Below are positions 28,334 to 38,217 of a DNA stretch of 64,000 nt, one piece after another; the first letter of the stretch is position 1, and every line of letters starts with the position of its first letter. The position numbers and the translations under genes were made by a program. A model generated the notes under the pieces. That model had not been told where the DNA came from. It did not search any database and saw nothing but the letters and a program-made list of their open reading frames with translations. Source of the DNA: Prochlorococcus sp. AG-686-J21 (GTDB taxonomy: Bacteria; Cyanobacteriota; Cyanobacteriia; PCC-6307; Cyanobiaceae); NCBI GenBank assembly GCA_003210285.1, contig QCVS01000010.1, positions 1 to 64,000 of the forward strand, given 5' to 3'.

Positions 28334-30485
28334 AAAGTGTAAAATCAGCAATTTTTAAAGAGTAATTTCTGACCAATCCTAATAAATTGAGGCGATTATT
28401 TTTAAGTTCAGGATTTTCTGCCATGATCAGAACACCTTTTTCATTATCAAATAGTTCATTAAGGTTATCAGAATTAGTCTTAAATAGACTAAATAATTGA
28501 AAATAATTCCAATTTGGTAATTTAACAATTTCTTCTAATTCTTTGATAAATTTAAATACCTTAGTTTCACATTCCTTTTCAAATAGATCTGGATTTACAT
28601 AATCATTGCATGAAAAAATTGTTGTTTTAAGATTTCCTTTTTGAGCAAGTTTACTAACTCTCGAGATAACTTTTTGAATTTCAGAAAAATCTGCTTTTAC
28701 TTTAAGTTGGTTAATAGTATTAATTCTGATTTTTATATCCAAAATATTCATTATTCTTTTTTTAGTAGAGGTCTCAATAAAACAAATAGCTTTAATAAGA
28801 TCTTTACTGATTGATAATTCATCAAGATAGCTAATAATTCTTTGATTAGTAAATTCGATTAAATCATTTAAAACTTTTTCTTTAACGAATTTCAAATTTG
28901 GGAGTGAAATATTCCAATATTCAAGAAGTTCCTCAAAAATATTTTCAATATCTAAATCTAGTTCAAACTGCCAGATAGTTATAATAACTCCATTTAAGTT
29001 CCTTCTAAGTGCATAAGGATCAGATGAACCACTTGGCCTTTTCCCAGAAATAAATATGCTTATTAAAGTTTCAATTTTGTCAGAGATAGAAATAATAGCT
29101 CCATAAATTGTAGAAGGAAGATCATCTTTATAAAAACCAGGCAAATAATGTTCCGCTACTGCTATACAAATCTCTTTACTAAAGCCTTCATTTCGTAAGT
29201 ATTTACCACCCATTATTCCCTGCAATTCAGGGAATTCATCAACAATTTCACTACATAAATCGTTCTTACAATATTTTGCAGCTTCTATTACTTTTTTTCT
29301 GTCTAAAGATTGATCATTTAAGTAATTAAGTATCATTTCAGAGATAGCCTCTATTCTTTTTACTCTCTGAAAAACATTACCCATACCTTTTAAATAAGAA
29401 ACAGATTTAAGTTTTTCATTTCTTTCTTTAGAAGAAACTTTTTTGTCACTTTCTACAAAAAACTTTGCATCAGAGAATCTAGCCCTCAATACTTTTTCAT
29501 TACCCTTAGATATAATATTATCGGATTCTCTTAGACCATTCGATAAGACAAAGAATTTTGTACTTATAACTTTTTCAGAACTCAAATCTAATTTAGAAAA
29601 TGTTTTATCTTTTTTTAGAAGAGGAATATATCTTTGGTGATTTTTCATTACCGTCGAAAGAACTTCAACAGGCAAATTAAGAAATCGCTTATCAAAGTTA
29701 CTAGTTATTAAATTAGGAGATTCAACTAAATCAGTAAGTTCGTTAAGTAAATGATCAGAAAGATCGGGATCTAAATTTACCAATTGAGATTCATGATTTA
29801 TGAGATTAGCAATTTTTTCTTTTCTTTCTTCTCTTTTAACAAGTACTCCACTCTTAGCCATTAATTCAAAATAATTATCTGAAGAATGAATTTCAATAAT
29901 TTTATTAATTAATCTATGACTTTTTGATTTATTGCCTATTGAAATTTTAGGATCACATTCATCGAAATTAAAATCAAGAATTTCATCGTTGTAAAGTGAG
30001 ACCACCCATCTGATAGGTCTTGAAAATTTAAAGCTTCCACATCCCCATTTCATAAATCGGGGACCTTGCAAATTTTTTATTACTTTAGGGATTATTGAAG
30101 ATAAAGAAGATCTAGTAGATTCTCCTTTTTCAATTTTTGTTCCAAAGACAAACTCACCCTTTTCTGTTTGTCTTATTTCTAAGTCATCTATATTAATTCC
30201 TAAACTATTTGCAAAACCAATAGCAGCTTTAGTTGGTACGCCATTAAGAAATGCAGAAGCAGCTTTTGGACCTTTTCTTATTGATGTTTTGTCATCCGCA
30301 TGATCAACTAACCCTTCTAGAAATAGAACTATTCTTCTTGGTGTGGAGGTGCAAATAATATTATTAAATTTGATAAGTTTTTTATCAAATTCAAATTTTA
30401 TAAGAGAGTTAATTTGGTTTATTACAGAATGAGAAAAATTTGCTGGTAACTCTTCTGTTCCTATCTCAAGTAAATATTTAGACAA
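28323..30485 (-). CDS. glyS: Glycyl-tRNA synthetase beta subunit
   Basis: This 720 aa subunit belongs to the alpha2beta2 bacterial glycyl-tRNA synthetase and provides tRNA binding. LLEIGTEELPA at the start, RGPRFMKW-type GPRFMKWG near 145-152, HQRYIPL, and GSSDPYALRR are family motifs, and the C-terminal anticodon-binding region is present. It converges with chlP, sharing 11 nt of coding sequence, and diverges from sir. Confidence 0.94.
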   Translation of the reverse strand: MSKYLLEIGTEELPANFSHSVINQINSLIKFEFDKKLIKFNNIICTSTPRRIVLFLEGLVDHADDKTSIRKGPKAASAFLNGVPTKAAIGFANSLGINIDDLEIRQTEKGEFVFGTKIEKGESTRSSLSSIIPKVIKNLQGPRFMKWGCGSFKFSRPIRWVVSLYNDEILDFNFDECDPKISIGNKSKSHRLINKIIEIHSSDNYFELMAKSGVLVKREERKEKIANLINHESQLVNLDPDLSDHLLNELTDLVESPNLITSNFDKRFLNLPVEVLSTVMKNHQRYIPLLKKDKTFSKLDLSSEKVISTKFFVLSNGLRESDNIISKGNEKVLRARFSDAKFFVESDKKVSSKERNEKLKSVSYLKGMGNVFQRVKRIEAISEMILNYLNDQSLDRKKVIEAAKYCKNDLCSEIVDEFPELQGIMGGKYLRNEGFSKEICIAVAEHYLPGFYKDDLPSTIYGAIISISDKIETLISIFISGKRPSGSSDPYALRRNLNGVIITIWQFELDLDIENIFEELLEYWNISLPNLKFVKEKVLNDLIEFTNQRIISYLDELSISKDLIKAICFIETSTKKRIMNILDIKIRINTINQLKVKADFSEIQKVISRVSKLAQKGNLKTTIFSCNDYVNPDLFEKECETKVFKFIKELEEIVKLPNWNYFQLFSLFKTNSDNLNELFDNEKGVLIMAENPELKNNRLNLLGLVRNYSLKIADFTLFNS

Positions 30486-30572
30486 GAATAATTTATGGCT
30501 ATTACAACTATAATTTACTACCAGTTAAATAAGCTTTTCGCTAATGTATAAAAAGAGATACGTTTTGATCCC

Positions 30573-32363
30573 TTGATAAAGGTCGAAAAAGTAAAAAAGA
30601 AAAAAAAGATCGAGAAACAAGAGACAGTTTGTTTAGCAAATGGACTTGAGGTTTCTAAATTTGAGAATTTCAAGAAAGGTAGTGAATTTCTCAAGGAGCC
30701 CCTTGCCAGCGAGTTAAAAAATGAAAGCGATCATTTTACTAATGATGCTGTTCAACTATTAAAATTCCATGGAAGTTATCAACAAGATAATAGAGAAAAT
30801 AGAAAACCTGGCAAAAGTAAAGATTGGCAGATGATGCTAAGGCTAAGAAGTCCAGGTGGAGAAATTCCAGGAAAATTATTTCTATCTTTAGATGAAGTAT
30901 CTGACAAACTTGGTAATGGAACACTCAGGGTAACTACTAGACAAGCCTTCCAAATGCATGGGATCAGAAAAGATAACTTGAAGGAAGTAATTAAATCTAT
31001 TGTAAATTCAATGGGTTCAACTCTTGCTGCGTGTGGAGACATAAATAGAAACGTCATGGCTCCAGCTGCACCATTTGAAACATCAGAATACGTAACTGCA
31101 AGAACTTTAGCAGTAAAAGTTGCTGACCTTTTAACACCAGTAGCCGGACAAGGAACCTTTTTGGAGCTATGGGCTGACGGAGATTTGGAATACACGATAA
31201 AACCAGATAAAGAAATTGAAGAGAATAGGAAATTACAGTTTAAAGAAAATGTTTTTAGCGGGAATAAAAAAGAACCTCTATATGGATCTACATATCTACC
31301 AAGAAAGTTTAAATGTGCTGTCACAGTTCCAGGCGATAATTCTGTTGATCTTCTCACTAATGATATTGGAATAGTTGCATTCACCTCAATAGAAGGAGAT
31401 TTCGAAGGTTGTAATTTTTATATCGGCGGAGGTATGGGTCGAACTCATAATAATGAAGAAACATTTGCAAGAATTGCAGATCCGCTTGGTTATGTTGAAA
31501 AGGAAGACATCTATGAACTAATTCAAAGTATCGTTGCCATTCAAAGAGATTATGGAGATAGGAAATCAAGGAAAAATTCCAGAATGAAGTACCTTTTGCA
31601 TAGGAAAGGTATTAGATGGTTTAAAAAAATACTTTTAGATAAATACTTTAAAAAAGAAATTAAGCCTTTAAGAAAAGAACCTGAGAATAAATTAATTGAT
31701 TATCTAGGTTGGCATAAACAAAATGAAGATAATTATTTTGTTGGATTACCTTTATTATCTGGAAGGCTTTCTGGAAAGAAGAAATCATTAATAAGAGATC
31801 TTGTCAAAGAAAATGATCTTGACTTAAGACTCACTCCTAATCAAGATATTTTGCTATGTAATATTCCCAATAAAAACAAAAACGAAATTAAAAAGGCTTT
31901 AAAAAAGATTGGATATGACAATCTTAATGACATCAATGAAATTCAAAGACACGCTTTAGCATGTCCAGCCCTCCCTCTTTGTGGTCTAGCTATGACCGAA
32001 GCTGAAAGAATTTTACCTGAAGTTCTTACTAGAATAGAAAAACTATTAAATGATACGAATATAGAAAAGACAATATTATTTAGAATGACAGGATGTCCTA
32101 ATGGTTGTACAAGACCTTATATGGCAGAATTAGCTCTTGTTGGTAGTGGGCAGAATAAATATCAACTATGGTTGGGGGGAAGTAAAAACCTTCAAAGATT
32201 AGCTAAACCATACTTGCAAAGAATGGAACTTGATGATTTGGAAAAAACTATTCATCCTTTATTAGAGTTTTGGAAGAAAAGCAGTCCCGAAAAAGATTTT
32301 GGGGATTTTATTAACAATCAAAAAGAACCTTTCATTACAAATTTACTAAGCGAGATAAATTAA
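30573..32363 (+). CDS. sir: Ferredoxin-sulfite reductase
   Basis: This enzyme of about 596 aa reduces sulfite to sulfide with six electrons from ferredoxin, using siroheme and a 4Fe-4S cluster. The cluster ligands are C464-x5-C470 (CPALPLCGL) and C508-x3-C512 (GCPNGC). The RTTRQAFQMHGI-like TTRQAFQMHGI and GDINRNVMAP motifs are also there. Close nitrite reductases (NirA) have a different N-terminus and context, so sulfite is favoured. The start is uncertain: the frame opens only at TTG 30573 after a stop at 30549, with a Lys-rich leader (VEKVKKKKKIEK) coded by a long A-run. Confidence 0.9.
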   Translation: MIKVEKVKKKKKIEKQETVCLANGLEVSKFENFKKGSEFLKEPLASELKNESDHFTNDAVQLLKFHGSYQQDNRENRKPGKSKDWQMMLRLRSPGGEIPGKLFLSLDEVSDKLGNGTLRVTTRQAFQMHGIRKDNLKEVIKSIVNSMGSTLAACGDINRNVMAPAAPFETSEYVTARTLAVKVADLLTPVAGQGTFLELWADGDLEYTIKPDKEIEENRKLQFKENVFSGNKKEPLYGSTYLPRKFKCAVTVPGDNSVDLLTNDIGIVAFTSIEGDFEGCNFYIGGGMGRTHNNEETFARIADPLGYVEKEDIYELIQSIVAIQRDYGDRKSRKNSRMKYLLHRKGIRWFKKILLDKYFKKEIKPLRKEPENKLIDYLGWHKQNEDNYFVGLPLLSGRLSGKKKSLIRDLVKENDLDLRLTPNQDILLCNIPNKNKNEIKKALKKIGYDNLNDINEIQRHALACPALPLCGLAMTEAERILPEVLTRIEKLLNDTNIEKTILFRMTGCPNGCTRPYMAELALVGSGQNKYQLWLGGSKNLQRLAKPYLQRMELDDLEKTIHPLLEFWKKSSPEKDFGDFINNQKEPFITNLLSEIN

Positions 32364-32366
32364 ATA

Positions 32367-33053
32367 TCACATCTTCCCATACAAAGCATTAGGTTTTTTA
32401 TTCTTCCATGCCCATAGTTGATCTCCATAACTAAAATGCCACCACTCATTTGGATGCTGAACAAATTCAAATTTAATCATAATTTCTTTTAGTAACTTTC
32501 TTCTTTCATTCCATATAATCGCATCTTCATTTTCAATATTATGATAAAAATCTGGTTTTGATTTATCATCCATCTGATCAATATTACTTCCCATATCCAT
32601 AATATTTCCATATTTATCGGCCAAAGTAATATCTAAAGCACCTCCAGTTGAATGTGGAGGAGGACATCTGTCATCGGAAGAAGGATATGCCCAAAATTTC
32701 TCAACATTTTTTTTTACTATGGAATATTGTTCCATATCTTTTTCAGAAGCATCAATATTTAGCCTTTCACATTCCAAAATAAAAGCTCTATTGAACATAA
32801 ATTTCTGAACTTCAATAGGTCGCCAACTGTCATAAATCAAAAGGGATAAACTATCATTTTTTAATTTTAAAAAGTCATTTACTTTTATTAATCTTTTTAC
32901 AACTTCTTCTCTTAATTTCCAAATGAACTTTTTTCCCTTATAGGGAGCACCTAGATCATAGTAAGGATGAGGACTAAAAAATTTAAAACAACTAGGTATT
33001 GTAATTAATTTATCTTTATTTTCCTCAATTGGGATCTCGTTCCAAATTTTCAA
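32367..33053 (-). CDS. D-Ala-D-Ala dipeptidase-like protein (M15D, VanX/DdpX-like)
   Basis: This 228 aa protein has the VanX zinc site: H134 and D141 in PHSTGGALDITLAD, E203 and H206 in NEWWHFSYGDQLWAW, and the substrate Arg78 in DSWRP. No signal peptide is seen, which fits the cytoplasmic or loosely placed DdpX-type dipeptidases that recover D-Ala from peptidoglycan turnover. It converges with sir (3 nt between stop codons). It is a second M15 peptidase in this window, unlike the membrane-anchored one at 26145. Confidence 0.88.
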   Translation of the reverse strand: MKIWNEIPIEENKDKLITIPSCFKFFSPHPYYDLGAPYKGKKFIWKLREEVVKRLIKVNDFLKLKNDSLSLLIYDSWRPIEVQKFMFNRAFILECERLNIDASEKDMEQYSIVKKNVEKFWAYPSSDDRCPPPHSTGGALDITLADKYGNIMDMGSNIDQMDDKSKPDFYHNIENEDAIIWNERRKLLKEIMIKFEFVQHPNEWWHFSYGDQLWAWKNKKPNALYGKM

Positions 33054-33111
33054 TGAACATTGTCTATTAATTTTATATTTGCATATATTTAAAAATTGAC
33101 AATTAAAAGTT

Positions 33112-35568
33112 TTAATTTAAGAAATCATGAATAAATTTATTATCAGAATTGTCAATTAGCAAATCTCTTAATAAAATATTTTTTCTTAAATCAGGATCTT
33201 CAGTTATTACCCTCTGAGCCTCTTCTCTGGCCTTTTCAATTAAAACTTTATTATTTGGTAAGTTATCCAATACAAAATCAGGTAATCCAGACTGCTTATA
33301 TCCCAAGAGTTGGCCGGGGCCTCTAAGTTCCAAGTCTTTTTCCGCGATATAAAAACCATCATTAGATTTTTCTAAAACACTTAGCCTTTTATTTTCTAAT
33401 CCATTTTTATCAGAGGTTACTAAGTAACAAAATGATTTATGGGATCCTCTCCCAACTCTCCCTCGTAACTGGTGTAATTGAGATAAACCAAATCTTTCAG
33501 AATTATAGATAATCATAATTGAAGCATTAGGTACATCGATTCCTACCTCAATAACTGTAGTAGAGACCAATATGTTTACTTCATTATTTACAAAAGAATT
33601 AATGACATTATTCTTCTCTTCAGAATTTAATTTTCCATGTAAAAGTCCAACTTTATTTTTTAAAAAAATTTCCTCTGATAAATATTTATAAATCTTTTTT
33701 GCAGAACTTAAATTCATTTTTTCAGAATCTTCAATTAATGGCAAAATTACATAGGCTTGCTTTCCATTATCTATCGCATTCTCAACACGTTTAAATAATT
33801 TATTTAACTCTTCTTCTGAAATAATATTTGTTGTTATAGGAACTCTTCCTGGGGGAAGTTCTGTAATCTGACTAATATCTAAATCACCATAAAGTGATAA
33901 AGCGAGAGTCCTAGGTATAGGTGTAGCTGTCATTGATAATAAATTAGTATTATCTCCTTTATTAAGTAATCGATTTCTTTGCGTAACCCCAAACCTATGT
34001 TGTTCATCTATGACTACCATCCCTAATGAATTAAAGACAACTTTATCTTCAAATAATGCATGAGTACCTACAAGAATATCTACCATTCCATTTTTTAAAT
34101 TTGTAAGTATTTCTTTTCTCTTTTTCTGTGGGGTATTACCTGTAAGAAGTTCTACAGAAACTAAAAGTGGGTTCAAGAATTTTATTAAATTCCTATAGTG
34201 CTGTGAGGCAAGTACTTCAGTAGGAACCATCAATGCACCCTGTTGATTTTTTTCAAGTTCAATCAAAAGAGATGCTATTGCAATAATAGTTTTACCACTG
34301 CCAACATCTCCTTGTAGTAGTCTAGACATAGGTGTTAAATCTGATAAATCATATTTAATTTCATCAAGTACTTTTTCCTGAGATTTTGTTAATTTAAAAG
34401 GAACTTTATTTAAAAAGTCTTTAAGTAAAAAATTCTTTTTAATGGATTTTTGAATAGTTAATTTTTTATTATTTTTCCTTTTTCTCAATAAAAACTTCAT
34501 TTGCAATAGAAATAGTTCATCAAATACCAAACGTTTTTTTGACTCAATCAAAGCATTCTTATTTATAGGTAAATGAATATTTAGTAAAGAATCACTTTTT
34601 GAAACTAAAGATAAGGAAGTAAGTTGTTTTTGATTAAGTAGATCTGGATATTGTTTTGAATAAATAATTACTTTTTTAATTAATTTTATAAAACTTATAT
34701 TTGATAATGATTCTGATAACGAATATAAAGGCATAATCTTTCCAGAGAAATTAAAAGATTCTTCATTCTTATTTAAAATTTCTATTTGCGGGTCTACAAA
34801 ATTTTTCCCATACTCAGATAATTTGACCTTACCAGAGATTGCTAATTTAGTACCTGGAATATATAAGGATTTCTGAGAAGAAAAAAAAGAATAAGATCTA
34901 AATCTCTTACCTAAAAAGAATTTTGTGACTTTTATTGAGGAAGTTTCATCAAATATCACTATATTCATTATTGATAAATTACTATTATTTGGACTCTTAT
35001 AAATATAAAACTTTTTAATAGTTGCTATGCAAGTATATAGATTATCGGGTTTTAAATTAATTATTTTAACTCTATTTGTATAATCTAAATAAGTTCGTGG
35101 AAAGTAATTAATAATGTCTTTTATATTATATATACCTAATTCATTTAGCTTATTTTTATTAATCTTACCTATACTTTTTATTAACCCAATATCTGAATTT
35201 AAAGATAGATTAAAATCTATAGCTTTTGAATAATAAATATCTGTATTTTCATTAATATAATTTAAATCAATAGATTTGCCTAATTTAAGTAGAACCTTTC
35301 TAGTATCAATTACCAGTCTTTTTCTTTGATTAATATCTAAATCATTATACTCAGAATATTTAAATGAAAATTCATTAAATAATTTGATAAATTCATTAGA
35401 TAATTTCAAATTATCTAAATTACTTAGTGACTTATTTAAATAATCATTAAAATGTTGTTTTTTACCTAGTAAGTTAGTAAAATTATTTTCTGATTCAAGC
35501 GTAAGAGATTTTTGAAGGGGTCTAATCCAATCCTTAACTAAATTAATATATTCTTCATTCTTAGTCAC
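33112..35568 (-). CDS. recG: ATP-dependent DNA helicase RecG
   Basis: This 818 aa helicase remodels stalled forks and Holliday junctions. It has a long cyanobacteria-style N-terminal extension (about 1-130), a wedge/OB domain around 155-280, Walker A GDVGSGKT, the DEQH box in VVIDEQHRFGVTQRNRL, and C-terminal helicase motifs including QLHQLRGRVGRG. The final PDFVLDNLPN and KAREEAQR region matches RecG. It heads a dense minus-strand run with the next three genes. Confidence 0.95.
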   Translation of the reverse strand: MTKNEEYINLVKDWIRPLQKSLTLESENNFTNLLGKKQHFNDYLNKSLSNLDNLKLSNEFIKLFNEFSFKYSEYNDLDINQRKRLVIDTRKVLLKLGKSIDLNYINENTDIYYSKAIDFNLSLNSDIGLIKSIGKINKNKLNELGIYNIKDIINYFPRTYLDYTNRVKIINLKPDNLYTCIATIKKFYIYKSPNNSNLSIMNIVIFDETSSIKVTKFFLGKRFRSYSFFSSQKSLYIPGTKLAISGKVKLSEYGKNFVDPQIEILNKNEESFNFSGKIMPLYSLSESLSNISFIKLIKKVIIYSKQYPDLLNQKQLTSLSLVSKSDSLLNIHLPINKNALIESKKRLVFDELFLLQMKFLLRKRKNNKKLTIQKSIKKNFLLKDFLNKVPFKLTKSQEKVLDEIKYDLSDLTPMSRLLQGDVGSGKTIIAIASLLIELEKNQQGALMVPTEVLASQHYRNLIKFLNPLLVSVELLTGNTPQKKRKEILTNLKNGMVDILVGTHALFEDKVVFNSLGMVVIDEQHRFGVTQRNRLLNKGDNTNLLSMTATPIPRTLALSLYGDLDISQITELPPGRVPITTNIISEEELNKLFKRVENAIDNGKQAYVILPLIEDSEKMNLSSAKKIYKYLSEEIFLKNKVGLLHGKLNSEEKNNVINSFVNNEVNILVSTTVIEVGIDVPNASIMIIYNSERFGLSQLHQLRGRVGRGSHKSFCYLVTSDKNGLENKRLSVLEKSNDGFYIAEKDLELRGPGQLLGYKQSGLPDFVLDNLPNNKVLIEKAREEAQRVITEDPDLRKNILLRDLLIDNSDNKFIHDFLN

Positions 35569-35597
35569 TTTATCGATAAGATAAATTTAGATTTAGA

Positions 35598-36653
35598 TTA
35601 CTTTGAACTATTTGAGGCAAGTTCCTTATTTTTCCAATATCTTTGCTTTTTATTTAATAATCTAAACCTATTTTTTAGTTCATTTATATTATTTCTGCAG
35701 ATTGAAAGATCTAAATTGTCAAACTCTAATTCAACATTAGTTATATTGAATAAGTGAATATCTGAAGATTTAATAATTTTTGCAGATAACTCATTTGGAT
35801 TTAAATCATATCTTATAACAAAAGGACTTGGATGTTTTATTAAATAATTATTTTTAGATAAATATTTGAAAGTATCTTCTGATATAAATTTTTTGATTAA
35901 TTTTGCTTTAAATAATTCAAAATTAACCTTATATGAAAGGTTTAACAAAAAATTACTAAACGAATTATCAATAAATTCAAATATATTTAAATTATCACTT
36001 GATATAAAAACATCACTTAGTTGATCATTTAATTTATTATCATTTTTTTCTTCTATTAATTCAAGAATAGGGTTAACTGTATGTTTTTCATCTTCAATCT
36101 TTTTAATACAAATTTCTTTAGAAAAAGAATTTAAATAATTACTTTCATCGAAATTTAAGGAGGGAATTTCATCTTCACTTAAAGTTTCATAGTATATATT
36201 TGAATTTAAATTGTTATTGCAATGAAATTCTATAGATTCATTAGTAATTAATTCATTCTCATGATCAAAATTTACTGTTTGATATTCTTTTGATTTCCCC
36301 AACTGTTTTAAGACATTTACATTTACTAACTGTTTTATAGGATCACTAATTTCACCTAACTTTAGTTGTTCAATGGTTATTAAAGGAAGTTTAGAATTGA
36401 TAAGTGACCTAATATTTTTTTTAAAAAATATATTTAATTCCCTTGAATGTAATTCTGTATCTCTATTAGGAAAGTCAGTGTAAATACCAACTATTCCTTT
36501 CTCAGCAGAGGTAAATATAGATTCTCTTATTATCTTAAAATAAGCCTCATATTCTTTATAAATATTTTTTATTAATATATTTTTTTGAATTTCAGCCCTC
36601 TTGATCTGAATCGTTACTTCATTTAAATTTTTCTCTTTAATACTATTATTCAA
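35598..36653 (-). CDS. Protein of unknown function next to tsf
   Basis: I do not recognise a family. The 351 aa product is soluble, with no signal peptide or membrane helix. A helical N-terminus (LNEVTIQIKRAEIQKNILIKNIYKEYEAYF) is followed by a poorly structured Asn/Ser/Glu-rich middle (about 110-230) and a more ordered C-terminus ending VELEFDNLDLSICRNNINELKNRFRLLNKKQRYWKNKEL. It starts 5 nt after the tsf stop and ends 29 nt before recG, in the rpsB-tsf transcript direction, so it may be expressed with translation genes. Confidence 0.72.
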   Translation of the reverse strand: MNNSIKEKNLNEVTIQIKRAEIQKNILIKNIYKEYEAYFKIIRESIFTSAEKGIVGIYTDFPNRDTELHSRELNIFFKKNIRSLINSKLPLITIEQLKLGEISDPIKQLVNVNVLKQLGKSKEYQTVNFDHENELITNESIEFHCNNNLNSNIYYETLSEDEIPSLNFDESNYLNSFSKEICIKKIEDEKHTVNPILELIEEKNDNKLNDQLSDVFISSDNLNIFEFIDNSFSNFLLNLSYKVNFELFKAKLIKKFISEDTFKYLSKNNYLIKHPSPFVIRYDLNPNELSAKIIKSSDIHLFNITNVELEFDNLDLSICRNNINELKNRFRLLNKKQRYWKNKELASNSSK

Positions 36654-36658
36654 GTTAT

Positions 36659-37315
36659 TTAGTTTACCTTTAAAGATGCGACTTCATCAGCAAAGTCCAT
36701 CTCATTTTTTTCAATACCCTCTCCTAATGTATATCTAGTAAAACGTCTAACTTTGATATTTTCGCCAATTTTAGCTGCTGCTTGTTTTACAAGGTCCTCA
36801 ACTGTTATAGCACTATCTTTTATGTATGGTTGAGAAAGTAAGACTAACTCATTTAGTCTTTTAGCTATTCTTCCCTCAACAATTTTTTCTTTAATATTTT
36901 CAGGTTTACCAGACAAATCATCTCTGCCCATTTCTATTTGTTTTTCTTTTTCTACTATATCGTTAGGTATTTGATCAATAGAAACAAACTCTACATTTGG
37001 ACATGCTGCAACTTGCATAGATACATCTTTTAAAAGTGATTGAAATATATCTCCTCTTGCAACAAAATCAGTTTCACAATTTAGTTCTAAAAGAACACCC
37101 ACCCTTGAACCCGTATGTATATAGCTGCCAATAGAACCTTCAGCCGCAACTCGTCCAGATTTCTTCTCTGCACTTGCTATACCTTTCTTCCTCAACCATT
37201 CTACAGCTTTTTCAACATTTCCATCTGTCTCATTTAAAGCCTTTTTGCAATCCATCATTCCCGCTCCAGTCTTATCTCTAAGATCCTTAACTAGTTTTGC
37301 TGTAATGTTTCCCAT
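36659..37315 (-). CDS. tsf: Elongation factor Ts
   Basis: This 218 aa protein exchanges GDP for GTP on EF-Tu. The N-terminal UBA-like motif [20 protein letters not shown] and the core [13 protein letters not shown] are intact. The short form with a single core domain is typical of cyanobacteria. It follows rpsB by 45 nt, the common rpsB-tsf pair. Confidence 0.96.
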   Translation of the reverse strand: MGNITAKLVKDLRDKTGAGMMDCKKALNETDGNVEKAVEWLRKKGIASAEKKSGRVAAEGSIGSYIHTGSRVGVLLELNCETDFVARGDIFQSLLKDVSMQVAACPNVEFVSIDQIPNDIVEKEKQIEMGRDDLSGKPENIKEKIVEGRIAKRLNELVLLSQPYIKDSAITVEDLVKQAAAKIGENIKVRRFTRYTLGEGIEKNEMDFADEVASLKVN

Positions 37316-37360
37316 TTAAAAAGATAATGTTTTTGTTTTTATTAAAATTTGAAATTATAA

Positions 37361-38065
37361 TTAATTTTTTCTTTGATCATTAGAGCCTTTTCTTCCCTCA
37401 TTGATTGCATCTGCAAGTCGTCCTAAAATGAGTTGAACAGATCTCACTGCATCATCATTACATGGAATAGGAACTTCACACAAATCAGGATCACAGTTAG
37501 TATCTAACATTGATATTAAAGAAATGTCTAATTTCCTAGCTTCGAGCACAGCATTAGATTCTCTTCTTTGATCTACAAGAACAACTACATCAGGTAATCT
37601 TCTCATACCTTTAAGACCCCCTAAATACTTCTGTAAGCGTTCTAATTCTCGCCTTAATACAGCCGCTTCTTTTTTAGGTCTCATAGCGATTGCACCACTA
37701 CTTTCCATTCTTTCAAGATCCTTTAATCTTTCTATCCTAGCTTTCATTGTAGTCCAGTTAGTGAGCATACCTCCTAGCCATCGCTGATTTACATAAGCAG
37801 CGCCACATCTAACAGCTTCTTGAGCAACGACATCTGATGCTTGTTTCTTCGTGCCTACAAAAAGGAATCTTTTTCCACTTTTTGCAGCATTCCTTGTCCA
37901 CTTATAAGCATTATTCATACATAAAGCAGTTTTAACAAGATCAATGATATGAACCCCATTTCTTGCACAATATATATATTTAGACATTTTGGGATTCCAA
38001 CGTCTAGTTTGATGCCCAAAATGAGCACCAGCTTCCATCATTTCAGATAGTGATACAACAGCCAT
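37361..38065 (-). CDS. rpsB: 30S ribosomal protein S2
   Basis: This 234 aa ribosomal protein starts [25 protein letters not shown] and contains [18 protein letters not shown] and [11 protein letters not shown], all S2 landmarks. The mRNA leader is unusual: the only good Shine-Dalgarno (GGAGG at 38088-38092) lies 22 nt from the ATG inside a potential hairpin loop (see the leader entry). S2-controlled leaders are known from E. coli, so feedback control is plausible here. Confidence 0.96.
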   Translation of the reverse strand: MAVVSLSEMMEAGAHFGHQTRRWNPKMSKYIYCARNGVHIIDLVKTALCMNNAYKWTRNAAKSGKRFLFVGTKKQASDVVAQEAVRCGAAYVNQRWLGGMLTNWTTMKARIERLKDLERMESSGAIAMRPKKEAAVLRRELERLQKYLGGLKGMRRLPDVVVLVDQRRESNAVLEARKLDISLISMLDTNCDPDLCEVPIPCNDDAVRSVQLILGRLADAINEGRKGSNDQRKN

Positions 38066-38075
38066 GTTTAAATTA

Positions 38076-38130
38076 GTTTCGGGTTAGCCTCCATCCGACG
38101 GGAAATTTAAATATTTAAATCACCCGAAAC
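38076..38130 (-). promoter_or_regulatory. Structured rpsB mRNA leader, candidate autoregulatory element
   Basis: Reading the mRNA strand, GTTTCGGGT (38130-38122) can pair perfectly over 9 bp with ACCCGAAAC (38084-38076), closing a 37 nt loop that holds GGAGG. Within the loop, ATTTAAATATTTAAAT (38105-38120) is a perfect 16 bp palindrome. CGGG of the first arm can instead pair with CCCG just after the palindrome, giving a local hairpin that excludes the long helix. This fits a two-state leader. Binding by S2 is inference. Confidence 0.55.
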
Positions 38131-38159
38131 AGTCAGATGTGTGGTTTTAAGTTTCATTT

Positions 38160-38165
38160 ACTATA
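38160..38165 (-). promoter_or_regulatory. Putative -10 element of the rpsB promoter
   Basis: On the minus strand TATAGT follows GC and would place a start site near 38153, giving a leader of roughly 88 nt that contains the whole structured element. No convincing -35 hexamer is seen at 17 nt, so the call is tentative. Confidence 0.35.
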
Positions 38166-38217
38166 GCAAATAATATGAATTCCTAAAAGAATAGCTTTTA
38201 AAATTAATCTTTTAAAT

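Noticed and set aside
30779-31384. 201-codon minus-strand frame within sir
   Set aside because: It lies entirely antisense to conserved sulfite reductase sequence, with no start signal.
26145-33053. VanX/VanY-like pair as a vancomycin resistance locus
   Set aside because: They are unlinked, no VanH/VanA ligase or regulators are present, and such peptidases are normal for D-Ala recycling.
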